Shown: positions 15,420-24,526, counted from the stretch's first letter. The stretch is 64,000 nucleotides of DNA from CALBPI01 sp963922335 (GCA_963922335.1 CAWUIB010000002.1:62001-126000); one strand, 5' to 3'. Program-made: numbers and translations. The notes: a model not told the origin generated them from the sequence alone.

Positions 15420-18400
15420 TTATTCGCCCGTCCAGTCCGGGATACGACCAGGCGTCCATGGCGCTCCCTGCACCTCCAATGCAGCCTCCATATCCGCGAC
15501 CCGTCCAGAGACCGCTTTCAGCGTTCGTAGGACTTCACGAAACTCAGCGGCGGCAATGGCGTATGAGCGCTCAAAATTGCCGCCCTGTGGCGACTGTGAA
15601 CTGACAAGCGTGCCGTAAATAGATCCCACGCGAGATGAGATCGACATCGGCGTTGGCTCGTTCCTACTCGCAATGGTTGAATCGCCATTCAACTGCACAC
15701 GTATATCCGCAAGCTGATTCGCAAGATTCGTCACGCCAGCGAGCTGACCGCCGTCTACGCTCGGGGTCTGCAGGATGGCTGCTCTGAGGTAGGCAACCCG
15801 GTTTTCCAGCTCACCGATCGCACGCGTACTGCCGATCGTCGCGCGGTGCAGATCAGCCACTTTGATCTGGAATGCCTGCAACGCGGCGCGGTCCGCCGTA
15901 ATCTCCGGACTCGATTCGAGCGACTTCACCGTAAACGACTGGGGCTCGCCCACGCTCGTCATGACGCCGTCTCGCACAACAGCGAGCTCCGCTAAGTAAG
16001 TGCCCGGCAACACCATCGGTCCCATCGGCTCACTCTGCCAGTAGGGCCGATCACCACCACCGGACAGATCAATGGGATTCGGCGGTGGCAACCGCAAGTC
16101 CCATGCCGTTCTATGCACCCCCTTACCCGTCTTGCCCGCGACACGTCGAACGATATTGCCTGCACTATCGCGCACCACGATATATAGCTCGGGTGCCTGC
16201 TCCCGGTCTTCCTCGCGCAGCGCATCCCATGATGGATACGGCGTATCGCCACCGGCCTTTTCGGTCTCGATCTCGGCCGCCCGGCGCGTTGCTTTACGCG
16301 ACTTCAGCGGCTCACTGAGGTAATACGTGAACACCGCACCGAAGGGTGGGTTGTCAGCGACATAGTACTCCTCGCCGATAGCACCCTTTTTGCGCCCGCC
16401 CCAGAGGTCACCCTCAACATACAACCAGGGGTCGCGTACGCCGAACAGCTCGAAAGCATCGATATCGGCTTTTTTCGTGCGCAACGCGGAGTAGTCATCG
16501 AGGATGTAAATGCCACGACCGAAGGTGCCCACAACAAGATCGTTCTCTCGCTGCTGGATTTCGATGTCCCGCACCGCGATCGTCGGGAAGTTCGATTTCA
16601 GAGCATGCCAGGAAGCACCACCATCCTGAGTGAAGAACAGGCCGAACTCTGTGCCGAGGAACAGCAAATTCGGATCGACGTGATCTTCAACAATCGTATG
16701 TGCCGAACCACGCTCAGGCAGATTTGAGGCAATAGACTTCCAGGACTCTCCTCGGTTATCCGAACGCAGCACGTATGGCTTGTAGTCGCCTCGCTTGTGG
16801 TTGTCGAGTACGACATACACGACATCGCTATCGTGAGCAGAGGCAAGCACATCATCGATGTAGGACATGTCGGGCACACCCGCAAAGCGGGTGGTCTGTT
16901 TCCAATTCGCGCCGCCGTCCTCGGTAATGTTCATCACGCCGTCGTCGGTGCCAACGTAGATCAGCCCTTCCTCCAAAACACTCTCGCTGATTCCAATGGC
17001 CGACCCGTAAATGGACGTCGAGTCGTTCTTGGCAATGGTATCGACACCCCAGACACGGCCCATCACCTCAAGCGAGTTACGATCGAGCTGACGCGTCAAG
17101 TCGGGGCTAATCTTCGTCCAGCTGTCTCCTCGATCATCAGAGCGGAACAAGTACTCGGATGCGTAGTAGAGACGCTGCGGCGCATGTGGACTGACGATCA
17201 GTGGGGTATTCCAGTTCCACTTGTAGTCGTTCTCACCGCGTTCCGGGTGCGGCGTAATGAACACACGCTCCTGAGTGCGCCGATCGATCCGCGCGAGCCC
17301 ACCGTACTGGTATTGGGCATACATGATGTCCGGGTCTGTCGGGTCGAATTGCGGCTCATAGCCATCGCCACCCAACACGAGGTTCCAATCGCTGTTGGCA
17401 ATGCCATGGACCACCGTCGTGCGTGACGGCGCACAGAGCGAGTTGTTGTCTTGGGTACCGCCACACACGTTGTAGAACGGCTCCGCGTAATCCGGCTGTA
17501 TCCGATAGAACTGCGTGATCGCAAGGTTACGTACGTGACGCCACGTCGACCCACGATCCCATGTTTCGTAAATACCGCCATCGCCACCAATGTAAAGATG
17601 TTCGGTGTTCTCCGGATCAATCCACAACGCATGGTCATCGACGTGTCGCCATGTCGTCGATAGCGGCGAGAACGACTTGCCGCCGTCCTCCGACTTCATG
17701 GTGAACGTGTTCATCGCGTAGACCCGTTCCGGGTTCTTTGGGTCGACCACGAGTTCGTTGTAGTACATGCCACTGGTCGTCATGTAAGACGACTGCTTCG
17801 ACCAGTTCGCACCGAAGTCTGTTGAACGGTAAACGCCTTTTTCGTCATCGTTCGCTTCGATGATGGCGTAGATCATGTTGGGAGCGCTGGGCGCCATCGC
17901 CATACCGATCTTGCCCATATGGTCCGAAGGCAAACCGGAGGTCACACGGGTCCAGGTCTTCCCACGATCAGTGCTGCGTTGCAGACCACTTCCGGGGCCA
18001 CCATGAATCAGTGTCCAGACATGCCGACGACGCTGGTAGGTCGAGGCCAGAATGACATCATGATTTGTCGGATCGACCAGCACCTCGTTAACACCCGTGT
18101 GTTCGTCGATCTCAAGGATTCGTTCCCAACTCTCGCCGCCATCGGTGGTTCGATACAGACCTCGATCGCCACCATCGCTCCAAAGCGGTCCTTGCGCGGC
18201 AACCAACACTTCATTGGAGTCTTCCGGGTTGATCCAGATCATGCCGATATGGCCAGAGTCTTTCAGACCCACATTGCTCCAGCTCTTGCCACCGTCGATG
18301 GACTTATAAACGCCATCGCCATAGGCGACGCTTCGCTGCGCCAGATTCTCGCCAGTCCCCACCCAAATGGTCTTGGAATCGTTCGGATCGATTTCTACGA

Positions 18401-18689
18401 CGCCGATGGCGTAAGACGCTTCATTGTCGAAAAGCGGCTCCCAGGTGATGCCGGCATTCTCCGTTCTCCACAGCCCGCCTGACGCCACACCAACGAGGAA
18501 CGCGTTATCTCCGCCGGGATAAAACGCAAAGTCTGAAATGCGGCCGGAAGTAATGGCAGGTCCGATATTTCGCAGCGGTAGGCTGGCGAGTGGATGCTTC
18601 TCCGGTTTGTCCTCTTGCGTGTTCCCGATGGAGGGAACCGCGAGGGCAAACGCCGCAGAGAGTGCAATCGATAGGAGTCGTACGAGCAT
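15420..18689 (-). CDS. Large secreted Asp-box (VPS10/sortilin-like beta-propeller) protein
   Basis: The 1089-residue protein starts at ATG 18689, chosen over ATG 18713 because a GGGGAT site precedes it and it begins a clean signal peptide (MLVRLLSIALSAAFALA). The mature part holds about eleven Asp-box motifs (SxDxGxxW), for example SIDGGKSWS, TTDGGESWE, STDRGKTWT, SDDRGDSWT and TQDGGASWH, indicating one or two beta-propellers as in VPS10/sortilin and bacterial BNR-repeat proteins. The last 250 residues form a separate region with helical segments. No catalytic motif for a glycosidase was found. It is secreted or periplasmic; its role is unknown. It is divergent from an isoaspartyl peptidase gene and tail to tail (4 bases) with tetR. 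Confidence 0.82.
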   Translation of the reverse strand: MLVRLLSIALSAAFALAVPSIGNTQEDKPEKHPLASLPLRNIGPAITSGRISDFAFYPGGDNAFLVGVASGGLWRTENAGITWEPLFDNEASYAIGVVEIDPNDSKTIWVGTGENLAQRSVAYGDGVYKSIDGGKSWSNVGLKDSGHIGMIWINPEDSNEVLVAAQGPLWSDGGDRGLYRTTDGGESWERILEIDEHTGVNEVLVDPTNHDVILASTYQRRRHVWTLIHGGPGSGLQRSTDRGKTWTRVTSGLPSDHMGKIGMAMAPSAPNMIYAIIEANDDEKGVYRSTDFGANWSKQSSYMTTSGMYYNELVVDPKNPERVYAMNTFTMKSEDGGKSFSPLSTTWRHVDDHALWIDPENTEHLYIGGDGGIYETWDRGSTWRHVRNLAITQFYRIQPDYAEPFYNVCGGTQDNNSLCAPSRTTVVHGIANSDWNLVLGGDGYEPQFDPTDPDIMYAQYQYGGLARIDRRTQERVFITPHPERGENDYKWNWNTPLIVSPHAPQRLYYASEYLFRSDDRGDSWTKISPDLTRQLDRNSLEVMGRVWGVDTIAKNDSTSIYGSAIGISESVLEEGLIYVGTDDGVMNITEDGGANWKQTTRFAGVPDMSYIDDVLASAHDSDVVYVVLDNHKRGDYKPYVLRSDNRGESWKSIASNLPERGSAHTIVEDHVDPNLLFLGTEFGLFFTQDGGASWHALKSNFPTIAVRDIEIQQRENDLVVGTFGRGIYILDDYSALRTKKADIDAFELFGVRDPWLYVEGDLWGGRKKGAIGEEYYVADNPPFGAVFTYYLSEPLKSRKATRRAAEIETEKAGGDTPYPSWDALREEDREQAPELYIVVRDSAGNIVRRVAGKTGKGVHRTAWDLRLPPPNPIDLSGGGDRPYWQSEPMGPMVLPGTYLAELAVVRDGVMTSVGEPQSFTVKSLESSPEITADRAALQAFQIKVADLHRATIGSTRAIGELENRVAYLRAAILQTPSVDGGQLAGVTNLANQLADIRVQLNGDSTIASRNEPTPMSISSRVGSIYGTLVSSQSPQGGNFERSYAIAAAEFREVLRTLKAVSGRVADMEAALEVQGAPWTPGRIPDWTGE

Positions 18690-18833
18690 GATGACTATCC
18701 CCACAAAAGTCATAAAATCACGGCGGGAGACGCCGCGAGAGTGCGCTGAGCATGACCAATCAGCCCTGAGACTGCAAGCGGCTCTCAGGCATCACCAGTG
18801 GCGGACTCGCGTCTTGACTGCTAACGTTCTCGA

Positions 18834-19886
18834 ATGAATATCAACAACCGTTTGTCCCTGGCAGTGCTGGGGATTGCGAGCCTCCTCGCGAGCCCCAACT
18901 CCTTCGCACAAGCGGCGACAGAAGTGCCGGAGGTGGGAACATCGCCAGATTGGGTGATTGCTATCCACGGAGGCGCAGGCGATGCGAAGCGGGCGTCATT
19001 AACGCCCGAACAGGAGGCCAAATCACGCGCCGATCTGACCGCGGCACTGGAAGCCGGTGCGAAGCTACTGGACGCCGGTGCCACCGGGCCGGAAGCTATA
19101 GAAGCTGCCTTGAAGATTCTCGAGGACTCACCGGATTTCAATGCGGGCAGAGGCGCGGCTCTCGATGAACATGGTGACGCGAAACACGACGCATCGATCA
19201 TGCGTGGCGAAGATCACGCCGCAGGTGGTGTCGCCGGGAGCTCACGCATCAAGAACCCGATCGCAGCGGCACGCGCAGTCATGGAGCAAACGCAGAACGT
19301 ACTACTGCATGGCGAAGGCGCCGATTGGTTCGCCGCCGATATCGGGCTGGAAATGGCGAACCCGCACTATTTCATTACTGAGGGGCGCGAAGCAGCGCTG
19401 CGCAGGATGCGGGCTTTCGAACATGGTGATACGAATCTGGGCGCACCCGATAGTGCGTACTACGGCACGGTCGGAGCTGTGGTTTTGGATCGTCACGGCA
19501 ATATCTCGGCGGGAACGACGACGGGCGGTCGTACCAACAAACGCTACGGTCGAATCGGAGATACACCCATCATTGGTTCTGGTACCTACGCGTCAAACCA
19601 ATCCTGCGCGGTTTCTGCCACCGGCCACGGCGAATTCTTTATGCGTTGGACGGTCGCAAGAGACATCTGCGCGCGCGTCGAATTTGCTGACGAAACGCTC
19701 GCCCGTTCGGCCGAGATCATGCTCGCCGACACACTCCTACCCAAAGGTGGCACAGGTGGCATCATCGCGATGGAACCCGATGGCTCGGTGGTTTTTGTCG
19801 CCACCACCGCGAACATGCGACGTGGCGTAATGTCTTCCGAGTCGCCTGCGCGGGTCGCGGTTTATACTGATGAAGAAGTCGAATAG
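18834..19886 (+). CDS. Isoaspartyl peptidase / L-asparaginase (N-terminal nucleophile hydrolase), exported
   Basis: The 350-residue precursor has a signal peptide (cleavage near SFAQA, about residue 26), so it acts in the periplasm. HGGAGDAKR near residue 45 is the family's N-terminal signature, and self-cleavage is expected before Thr212 in YYGTVGAVVLD, making that threonine the nucleophile of the beta subunit. TTGGRTNKRYGRIGD and SGTYA then supply substrate-binding residues. These enzymes hydrolyse beta-aspartyl dipeptides and asparagine. It is divergent from the Asp-box protein and convergent with the sugar transporter. The next-best alternative, glycosylasparaginase, shares the fold. Confidence 0.9.
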   Translation: MNINNRLSLAVLGIASLLASPNSFAQAATEVPEVGTSPDWVIAIHGGAGDAKRASLTPEQEAKSRADLTAALEAGAKLLDAGATGPEAIEAALKILEDSPDFNAGRGAALDEHGDAKHDASIMRGEDHAAGGVAGSSRIKNPIAAARAVMEQTQNVLLHGEGADWFAADIGLEMANPHYFITEGREAALRRMRAFEHGDTNLGAPDSAYYGTVGAVVLDRHGNISAGTTTGGRTNKRYGRIGDTPIIGSGTYASNQSCAVSATGHGEFFMRWTVARDICARVEFADETLARSAEIMLADTLLPKGGTGGIIAMEPDGSVVFVATTANMRRGVMSSESPARVAVYTDEEVE

Positions 19887-19894
19887 AAGCAGAA

Positions 19895-21298
19895 TTAACC
19901 CTGCATCTGCTCGAGTTCGAGACCGCGCGTTTCGTGCACCATCTTGATCACGAAGAACACCGAGAGCACCGCGCCCGCGGTGTAGACACCGTACGCGCCC
20001 GCAAGGCCGATCGACGTCAACAGCACGGGGAAGGAGACGGTGATCAGGAAGTTGGAGCCCCACTGTGCAAGCCCGCATACGGCCAGCCCTGCCCCGCGAA
20101 TCTGATTCGGAAACATCTCTCCCAGCATGACCCACATAACCGGACCCCAGGACGCGTTGAAGAGCATCACGTAGATGTTTGCCGCCACCAACGCCACTGG
20201 ACCGTAAATGCCGGTCATCGCCAGCGTGCCATTCTCGTCGACCGTCGCATTCAAGAACGCCAGCACCAGGATCGCGAGCGACACCGACATTCCCACCGAC
20301 CCGATTAGCAACAACGGCTTTCGACCGATCCTATCCACGAGCAGCAGCGTTGCGGTCACAGCCACGATACTCAATCCACCACTGATAACGTTGATCAGCA
20401 ACGCATCGCTTTCAGCAAAACCTACCGATTGCCACAGCACCGAACCGTAGTAGAAGACCACGTTGATACCGACCAACTGCTGAAAGGTGGCAAGACCCAA
20501 CCCGACCCAAACCAGACGCCGCAACCGCCGGGTATCCGGATCGATCAAATCCCCCAATGTCGGGGTATGTTGATCCGCCGCGAGCGAGCGGCTGATCTCG
20601 TCGACCTTGGTCTGCGCAGACTCGCGACCGCCCAGTTTCTCGAAAACAGTGCGCGCTTCACCTTCACGACGCTTCAGAACCAGGAAGCGCGGGCTTTCCG
20701 GGATGAGAAACAGCGCGAGGAGAAAGACCACCGCTGGGAGTATTTCGATCCAGAACATCCAGCGCCACGCCTCGAACCCTAACCAGAATTCCGCGGTGGA
20801 TGCGCCAGCGAGTCTCGCGATAATGAAGTTGCTGATGAACGCGACGAATAATCCCGTGATGATCGCAACCTGTTGGATCGTCGCCAGTGCACCGCGATAA
20901 CGTGCGGGCGCGATCTCGCTGATATAAGCCGGCGCCAGCACACTCGCAGCACCCACTGCTAGACCACCGAGCACCCGGTAGATCACGAATTCCAGCGAGC
21001 CGGTGGCAACGCCCGAACCCCAGGCACTCACAATGAAAAACGCAGCGGCAACTCGCATTATCGAACGCCGTCCGAATTGATCGGCAAGGCGACCTGCGAA
21101 GTAAGCGCCAACGGCGCATCCAAGCAGCATGGAGGCGACGTTAAAGCCTGTTCCCGCGCTGTCGGAATCGAAGGCGAGCCTTAGCCCATCGACTGTGCCG
21201 TTGATCACGCCACTATCGAAACCAAAGAGAAAACCACCAATCGTTGCGATACAACTGATCAGAATGATGAACGTCGTGTTCTCGTTTGTGTTCCCCAT
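19895..21298 (-). CDS. Major facilitator superfamily sugar porter
   Basis: The 467-residue protein begins at ATG 21298 (GGGGGGAGCGA upstream); an in-frame ATG at 21325 has less support. Twelve membrane segments are visible. Sugar-porter signatures include GFDSGVINGTV in helix 1, DQFGRRSIMR between helices 2 and 3, PESPRFL before the central loop, DRIGRKPLLL between helices 8 and 9, and a terminal ETRGLELEQM. Such proteins carry hexoses or pentoses, usually with protons, across the inner membrane. No sugar-metabolism genes are adjacent, so substrate is unknown. It is convergent with the isoaspartyl peptidase gene. Confidence 0.92.
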   Translation of the reverse strand: MGNTNENTTFIILISCIATIGGFLFGFDSGVINGTVDGLRLAFDSDSAGTGFNVASMLLGCAVGAYFAGRLADQFGRRSIMRVAAAFFIVSAWGSGVATGSLEFVIYRVLGGLAVGAASVLAPAYISEIAPARYRGALATIQQVAIITGLFVAFISNFIIARLAGASTAEFWLGFEAWRWMFWIEILPAVVFLLALFLIPESPRFLVLKRREGEARTVFEKLGGRESAQTKVDEISRSLAADQHTPTLGDLIDPDTRRLRRLVWVGLGLATFQQLVGINVVFYYGSVLWQSVGFAESDALLINVISGGLSIVAVTATLLLVDRIGRKPLLLIGSVGMSVSLAILVLAFLNATVDENGTLAMTGIYGPVALVAANIYVMLFNASWGPVMWVMLGEMFPNQIRGAGLAVCGLAQWGSNFLITVSFPVLLTSIGLAGAYGVYTAGAVLSVFFVIKMVHETRGLELEQMQG

Positions 21299-21416
21299 GA
21301 GATTCGCTCCCCCCTCGAGCGACACCGGCTTCGCAGTGGCTTACCTGCGCTGCGAAAAGTACCCTATCCGCTAGTCGTGTTGCCAACAAGAATTACATGA
21401 GGATGCGCTGGTAGTG

Positions 21417-21899
21417 ATGATCTACTTCGATATGGACGGCGTAATCGCCGACTTCCAGAGAGGCATTCAGGAAAAATACGGCAAGCCGTTTGCCAAAATG
21501 CATGCCGGTAAATTCTGGGGCCAACAGGTTGGCAAGGACAAGGTATATATGAACTTGCCGGCGTTGCCCAAGGGGCTGGAATTGCTGCGAGAGGTCATAG
21601 CGACTGGAGCCCCGGTCTCCATTCTCACCTCGACTGGGGGTGGCAAGTATCACTACACGATCGCACGTGAGAAGCTCACCTGGCTGGAGCGGCACGAAAT
21701 CAAAATCCCGGTTTGCTTTTGTCTGAACGGAGCGTCGAAAGCGAAGTTCTCATTAGACGGCGCCATCCTCATCGATGACCGCCAGTCGTTCGTAGAGAAA
21801 TTCAATGCCGGTGCTGGTACCGCTTTCCAATTCCCCGAACAGATCGAGCAGTTTCGGACAGCCGTCTTTGGGGATAACCGAGACCAGGGTGCAACATGA
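21417..21899 (+). CDS. HAD-superfamily 5'(3')-deoxyribonucleotidase-like protein
   Basis: The 160-residue protein opens with YFDMDGVIADFQ (HAD motif I, nucleophile and acid/base Asp), has LTSTGGG as motif II, a Lys in ASKAKF, and ILIDDRQSF as motif III. Size and motifs fit the NT5C-type nucleotidase group. Start ATG 21417 is preceded by an adjacent in-frame GTG at 21414, and either may be used. It overlaps the following AraC-type gene by 4 bases (ATGA), so the two are co-translated. Confidence 0.75.
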   Translation: MIYFDMDGVIADFQRGIQEKYGKPFAKMHAGKFWGQQVGKDKVYMNLPALPKGLELLREVIATGAPVSILTSTGGGKYHYTIAREKLTWLERHEIKIPVCFCLNGASKAKFSLDGAILIDDRQSFVEKFNAGAGTAFQFPEQIEQFRTAVFGDNRDQGAT

Positions 21900-22315
21900 T
21901 CACGCGAGACCGCCTGATTCGGCTATGCAAGGCCCGTGAACAACTCGGGTGCGCTGATCCGAGTAAGTCTTCCATTGATCTAGTGGCGAAAGACGCGGCC
22001 ATGTCGCGCTTTCACTTTGTGCGCCAATTCAAGGCAGTATTCGGTGAGGCGCCGGTTCAATATCGAATGAGAGCCCGACTCAATAACGCTAAGCAGTTAT
22101 TGCTGAACAGCGACCGGTCCGTTACCGACATTTGTATGGCGGTTGGTTTTTCGAGTCTTGGCAGCTTCAGTAGTCTGTTTGCAAAACACTTTGGTCACCC
22201 ACCATCTACCTATCGACGGAAGTTTTCAGGCGCGGTTGAGGCGCACTCGCCGCATTGCATGACACTTTTGCGAGCAGCCTGGGCACAACAATCGCAAAAT
22301 TCAAGAAGTCAGTGA
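21896..22315 (+). CDS. AraC-type DNA-binding protein without a sensor domain
   Basis: At 139 residues the product is essentially just the double helix-turn-helix of AraC regulators (about 20-115): SIDLVAKDAAMSRFHFVRQFK for the first unit, written here in its key part DAAMSRFHFVRQFK, and SVTDICMAVGFSSLGSFS with FGHPPSTYRR for the second. There is no cupin or other ligand-binding part, so its activity may depend on amount or on partner proteins. It is coupled to the HAD gene upstream and precedes a VOC protein by 47 bases, which it may control. Confidence 0.85.
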   Translation: MITRDRLIRLCKAREQLGCADPSKSSIDLVAKDAAMSRFHFVRQFKAVFGEAPVQYRMRARLNNAKQLLLNSDRSVTDICMAVGFSSLGSFSSLFAKHFGHPPSTYRRKFSGAVEAHSPHCMTLLRAAWAQQSQNSRSQ

Positions 22316-22362
22316 TCGTCCGAGTGAATTAGTCTCGGCACCGATGAACTTAGGAGAAAGTG

Positions 22363-22752
22363 ATGAGAATTAAACTATCCGGAATTTTCGTGGACGATCA
22401 ACAAAAGGCCTTGGACTTCTACACGGACATCCTCGGCTTTATCAAAACCCAGGACATACCCGTTGGCGAGTTTCGATGGCTGCAGCTCGCTTCTCCAGAA
22501 GGTGGGGACGCTGAGCTCTCGCTCGAGCCCAACGCCAACCCAGCCGCTAAGACTTTTCAGGAAGCGCTATTCGAACAGGGCATACCAATCACCGCGTTTG
22601 AAGTCGATGATCTTGAGTCAGAATTCAAACGACTCTCCGATCTTGGCGTCGCGTTCACTACCGAACCTACCAATGCCGGAGCTGTGTCGATTGCCGTATT
22701 CGCAGACACCTGCGGAAATCTGATCCAAATCTACCAGCACGAATCAGAATGA
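22363..22752 (+). CDS. VOC (glyoxalase/dioxygenase-fold) protein
   Basis: The 129-residue protein is a single vicinal-oxygen-chelate domain: beta-alpha-beta-beta-beta units starting KLSGIFVDDQQKALDFYTDILGF (key part ALDFYTDILGF) and ending DTCGNLIQIYQ. Such proteins bind a metal or small electrophile; function is not predictable here. TAGGAGAAAG lies ahead of ATG 22363, preferred over the adjacent GTG 22360. It is probably the third gene of the HAD/AraC/VOC operon. Confidence 0.85.
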   Translation: MRIKLSGIFVDDQQKALDFYTDILGFIKTQDIPVGEFRWLQLASPEGGDAELSLEPNANPAAKTFQEALFEQGIPITAFEVDDLESEFKRLSDLGVAFTTEPTNAGAVSIAVFADTCGNLIQIYQHESE

Positions 22753-22817
22753 CTTGAGGATAAGCCCGTCGTGGCCCAACTAATGAATGCCGCTCCAAGT
22801 TAGCCGGTTGAGATCAG

Positions 22818-22843
22818 AAAAAAATAGGGCCTAACAGGCCCTA
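22818..22843 (-). terminator. Rho-independent terminator (minus strand), linked to tRNA fragment A
   Basis: TAGGGCC (22825-22831) pairs with GGCCCTA (22837-22843) around TAACA, and on the minus strand the stem is followed by seven T. It sits 11 bases downstream of the tRNA 3'-end fragment, just as the intact tRNA has its own terminator. Confidence 0.75.
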
Positions 22844-22854
22844 CTTAAAGTGTG

Positions 22855-22877
22855 TGGTGGTGATGGGTGGAATTGAA
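22855..22877 (-). repeat. tRNA 3'-end fragment A
   Basis: These 23 bases are identical to the last 23 bases (including CCA) of the tRNA(CAT) at 26192-26268: minus strand TTCAATTCCACCC then ATCACCACCA. Sequence beyond them diverges at once. Confidence 0.85.
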
Positions 22878-23068
22878 ACGCTCCAGCAACATCTCAGGAC
22901 ATCCTCCGACTGACTAATTCGCGCCCAAGCATCTGTTTTCGATTAGTTTATAGTCATCTTCCGGTTGTACCAAGGCATTAATGCCAGTGGAGATACACCT
23001 GAGGAGACCGACATATGGGCGACTCCGAACTGAGCTCTCATGAGTCCTTCGTTGATATGAGTGAGTAA

Positions 23069-23551
23069 CTAGGCGTAGATCAGTGCGATGCTGAACAGCA
23101 CTGCCGCAAGTAACGCTGCGCCGGTACGTCGAGAATTCAGCTTTGTCCATTGCTCAAGATAATACCCCCATACTTCGTATGACTCAGCGTCGTCTCGATT
23201 CACTGCCGCCAGTTTGTCGTTGAGCGGCACGTTGCCGATTCCCGTGACAAGCCACGTTCCGCCAATGTATGCGACCGCCCCGCCAAGCTGATAAGGCGAG
23301 TGGGCTGATGTCCATCCCACGATTGCGACGATCGCGAGAACCAGGCTGACAACAGCCGTGCCCATAAATATGCCCAGAAACCATCGGTTCAAAACCGTAA
23401 CGTTAATCGTCTGCATAGCTAACATGCCTTCGGAAGAAGGCACCCGTTCAAGTGCCTTCATGACAAAATTGGAAAACGCAAAGAAGATTCCCCCGATCAA
23501 AGCTGTGCCAACAATCGCCGCGATAGTTGCAATAAGCATCAAGGTATTCAT
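23069..23551 (-). CDS. DUF1772 (anthrone-oxygenase-like) membrane protein
   Basis: The 160-residue protein has four membrane helices (about 4-28, 55-80, 85-105, 140-158) and the family pattern GGIFFAFSNFVMKALE, NRWFLGIFMG and NVPLNDKLA. DUF1772 proteins include fungal anthrone oxygenases and many uncharacterised bacterial proteins encoded with NmrA-like reductases. Its ATG overlaps the stop of the NmrA-like gene by 4 bases, so both come from one message driven by the AraC-operator promoter at 24.5 kb. Confidence 0.85.
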   Translation of the reverse strand: MNTLMLIATIAAIVGTALIGGIFFAFSNFVMKALERVPSSEGMLAMQTINVTVLNRWFLGIFMGTAVVSLVLAIVAIVGWTSAHSPYQLGGAVAYIGGTWLVTGIGNVPLNDKLAAVNRDDAESYEVWGYYLEQWTKLNSRRTGAALLAAVLFSIALIYA

Positions 23552-24420
23552 GCTGACACCTCGATATCGCCTGTCTGCCAGATTCCGCGGGCAGCGATTC
23601 GTTTTGCAAATGCCGAGAAGTCGGACGGCTCACGCCCCAGCGCACGTTGAACTCCATCACCGACGTACGCGTTTCGACCGTCTAAAACTGAGTCGAACAA
23701 GTAGTTCAGTAGCCATGCAATATCTTCCGGTATGCCAGATTCTTCGATACCTTGCGCGAACGCCTCGGCGGGAATTTTCACGAACTGCACGTCGCGCTTT
23801 GACGCATCGCCAATCTCTTTGGCCAGTTCCGTAAATGTAAGAAGGCGCGGTCCGGTAACTTCGTAGACTTCATAGGCATGCCCTGGTTCGGTCAGAGCAG
23901 CAACGGCGACGTCAGCAATGTCATTGGCGTCAATGAAAGGCTCCGGGACATCGTCAGCAGGCAGTGCAATCGTGCCACCCAGAACGAGTTGTAGGAACTC
24001 GCCTTCGGAGAAGTTCTGCATGAACCAGCTCGAACGAACAATGGTCCATTCGACGTCTGCTGCCTGCACCATCTTTTCGCAGGCCTGTGCTTCCTCTTCG
24101 CCGCGCCCCGAAAGCAAAATGAGACGCTTAACCCCCCGCTCGACCGCCTTGTCGACAAACTGCTGAATCGACTCCGTTGCACCAGGAATGGCCAAGTCGG
24201 GCGAATAAGAAATGTAAGCCGACGTTACGCCGTCAAGCACCGCTTCCCAGTCTTCCGATCTGTTCCAGTCAAACGATGGAGTGCTTGATCTTGAAGCAAC
24301 CCGCATCGGCACACCCCGTGACTTCAGGCGCTGCACAATTCTTCGCCCTGTCTTGCCGGATCCGCCCAGCACCAGCGTGAGTCCCTCATCGGTTTTCTGT
24401 GTTTCAGTTTGGTTGGTCAT
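23548..24420 (-). CDS. NmrA-like NAD(P)H-binding oxidoreductase
   Basis: The 290-residue protein is an atypical short-chain dehydrogenase. The Rossmann signature GGSGKTG (about residues 19-25) binds NAD(P)H, and RLILLSGRGEEE plus WTIVRSSWFMQNFSE match the NmrA/ergot-alkaloid-reductase group. Members act as redox sensors or quinone/azo reductases. GCCTGGAGGCAAC precedes the ATG. It is the first gene of a two-gene operon with DUF1772 and lies 57 bases downstream of a 37-bp operator that is repeated in front of DUF4345. Confidence 0.88.
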   Translation of the reverse strand: MTNQTETQKTDEGLTLVLGGSGKTGRRIVQRLKSRGVPMRVASRSSTPSFDWNRSEDWEAVLDGVTSAYISYSPDLAIPGATESIQQFVDKAVERGVKRLILLSGRGEEEAQACEKMVQAADVEWTIVRSSWFMQNFSEGEFLQLVLGGTIALPADDVPEPFIDANDIADVAVAALTEPGHAYEVYEVTGPRLLTFTELAKEIGDASKRDVQFVKIPAEAFAQGIEESGIPEDIAWLLNYLFDSVLDGRNAYVGDGVQRALGREPSDFSAFAKRIAARGIWQTGDIEVSA

Positions 24421-24422
24421 TG

Positions 24423-24477
24423 TTGCCTCCAGGCTGTTTGAGTGTTGTAAATAGCCTACGAGGCGCGATCAGTCCGG
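24423..24477 (-). promoter_or_regulatory. NmrA-operon promoter and leader, paralogous to that of DUF4345
   Basis: On the minus strand a TAGGCT -10 candidate (24458-24453) lies 19 bases after the operator, and the identical 15 bases AACAGCCTGGAGGCA (24438-24424) carry the ribosome site. The same elements occur at the same distances upstream of DUF4345. No good -35 is present, as expected for an activator-dependent promoter. Confidence 0.55.
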
Positions 24478-24514
24478 CCCATGCGCAGGATGATCAAATG
24501 CATACGCATTCGTC
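24478..24514 (-). promoter_or_regulatory. 37-bp AraC operator, copy 1 (upstream of the NmrA operon)
   Basis: Read on the minus strand it begins GACGAATGCGTATGC and ends CCTGCGCATGGG. It matches copy 2 at 36 of 37 positions. It ends 57 bases before the NmrA-like ATG and also lies 12 bases before the araC-type ATG 24527, so it could govern both directions. Confidence 0.8.
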
Positions 24515-24526
24515 TAGAATGGGTCC

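Larger units (their letters stand above)
22753..23068. other. Gene-free stretch with a displaced tRNA 3' end
   Basis: This stretch of 316 bases holds a minus-strand terminator hairpin (22818-22843), a 23-base copy of the 3' end of the tRNA at 26192 (22855-22877), and AT-rich sequence. A short frame beginning at ATGGGCGACTCC (about 23014) behind GAGGAGACC stops after about 17 codons and may be the remnant of a truncated gene. No intact gene is seen. Confidence 0.6.

Noticed and set aside
16797..17426. A 209-codon open frame antisense to the Asp-box gene
   Set aside because: Overlaps several Asp-box repeats on the minus strand and has no start signals or domain.
22855..22877. Possible second functional tRNA gene at fragment A
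   Set aside because: Only the 3' 23 bases are present; no D arm, anticodon arm or 5' acceptor strand follows.
22914..23150. Minus-strand 78-codon frame at the end of the DUF1772 gene
   Set aside because: It overlaps the DUF1772 coding end in another frame and reads into the tRNA-fragment region; Arg/Ser-rich with no domain.
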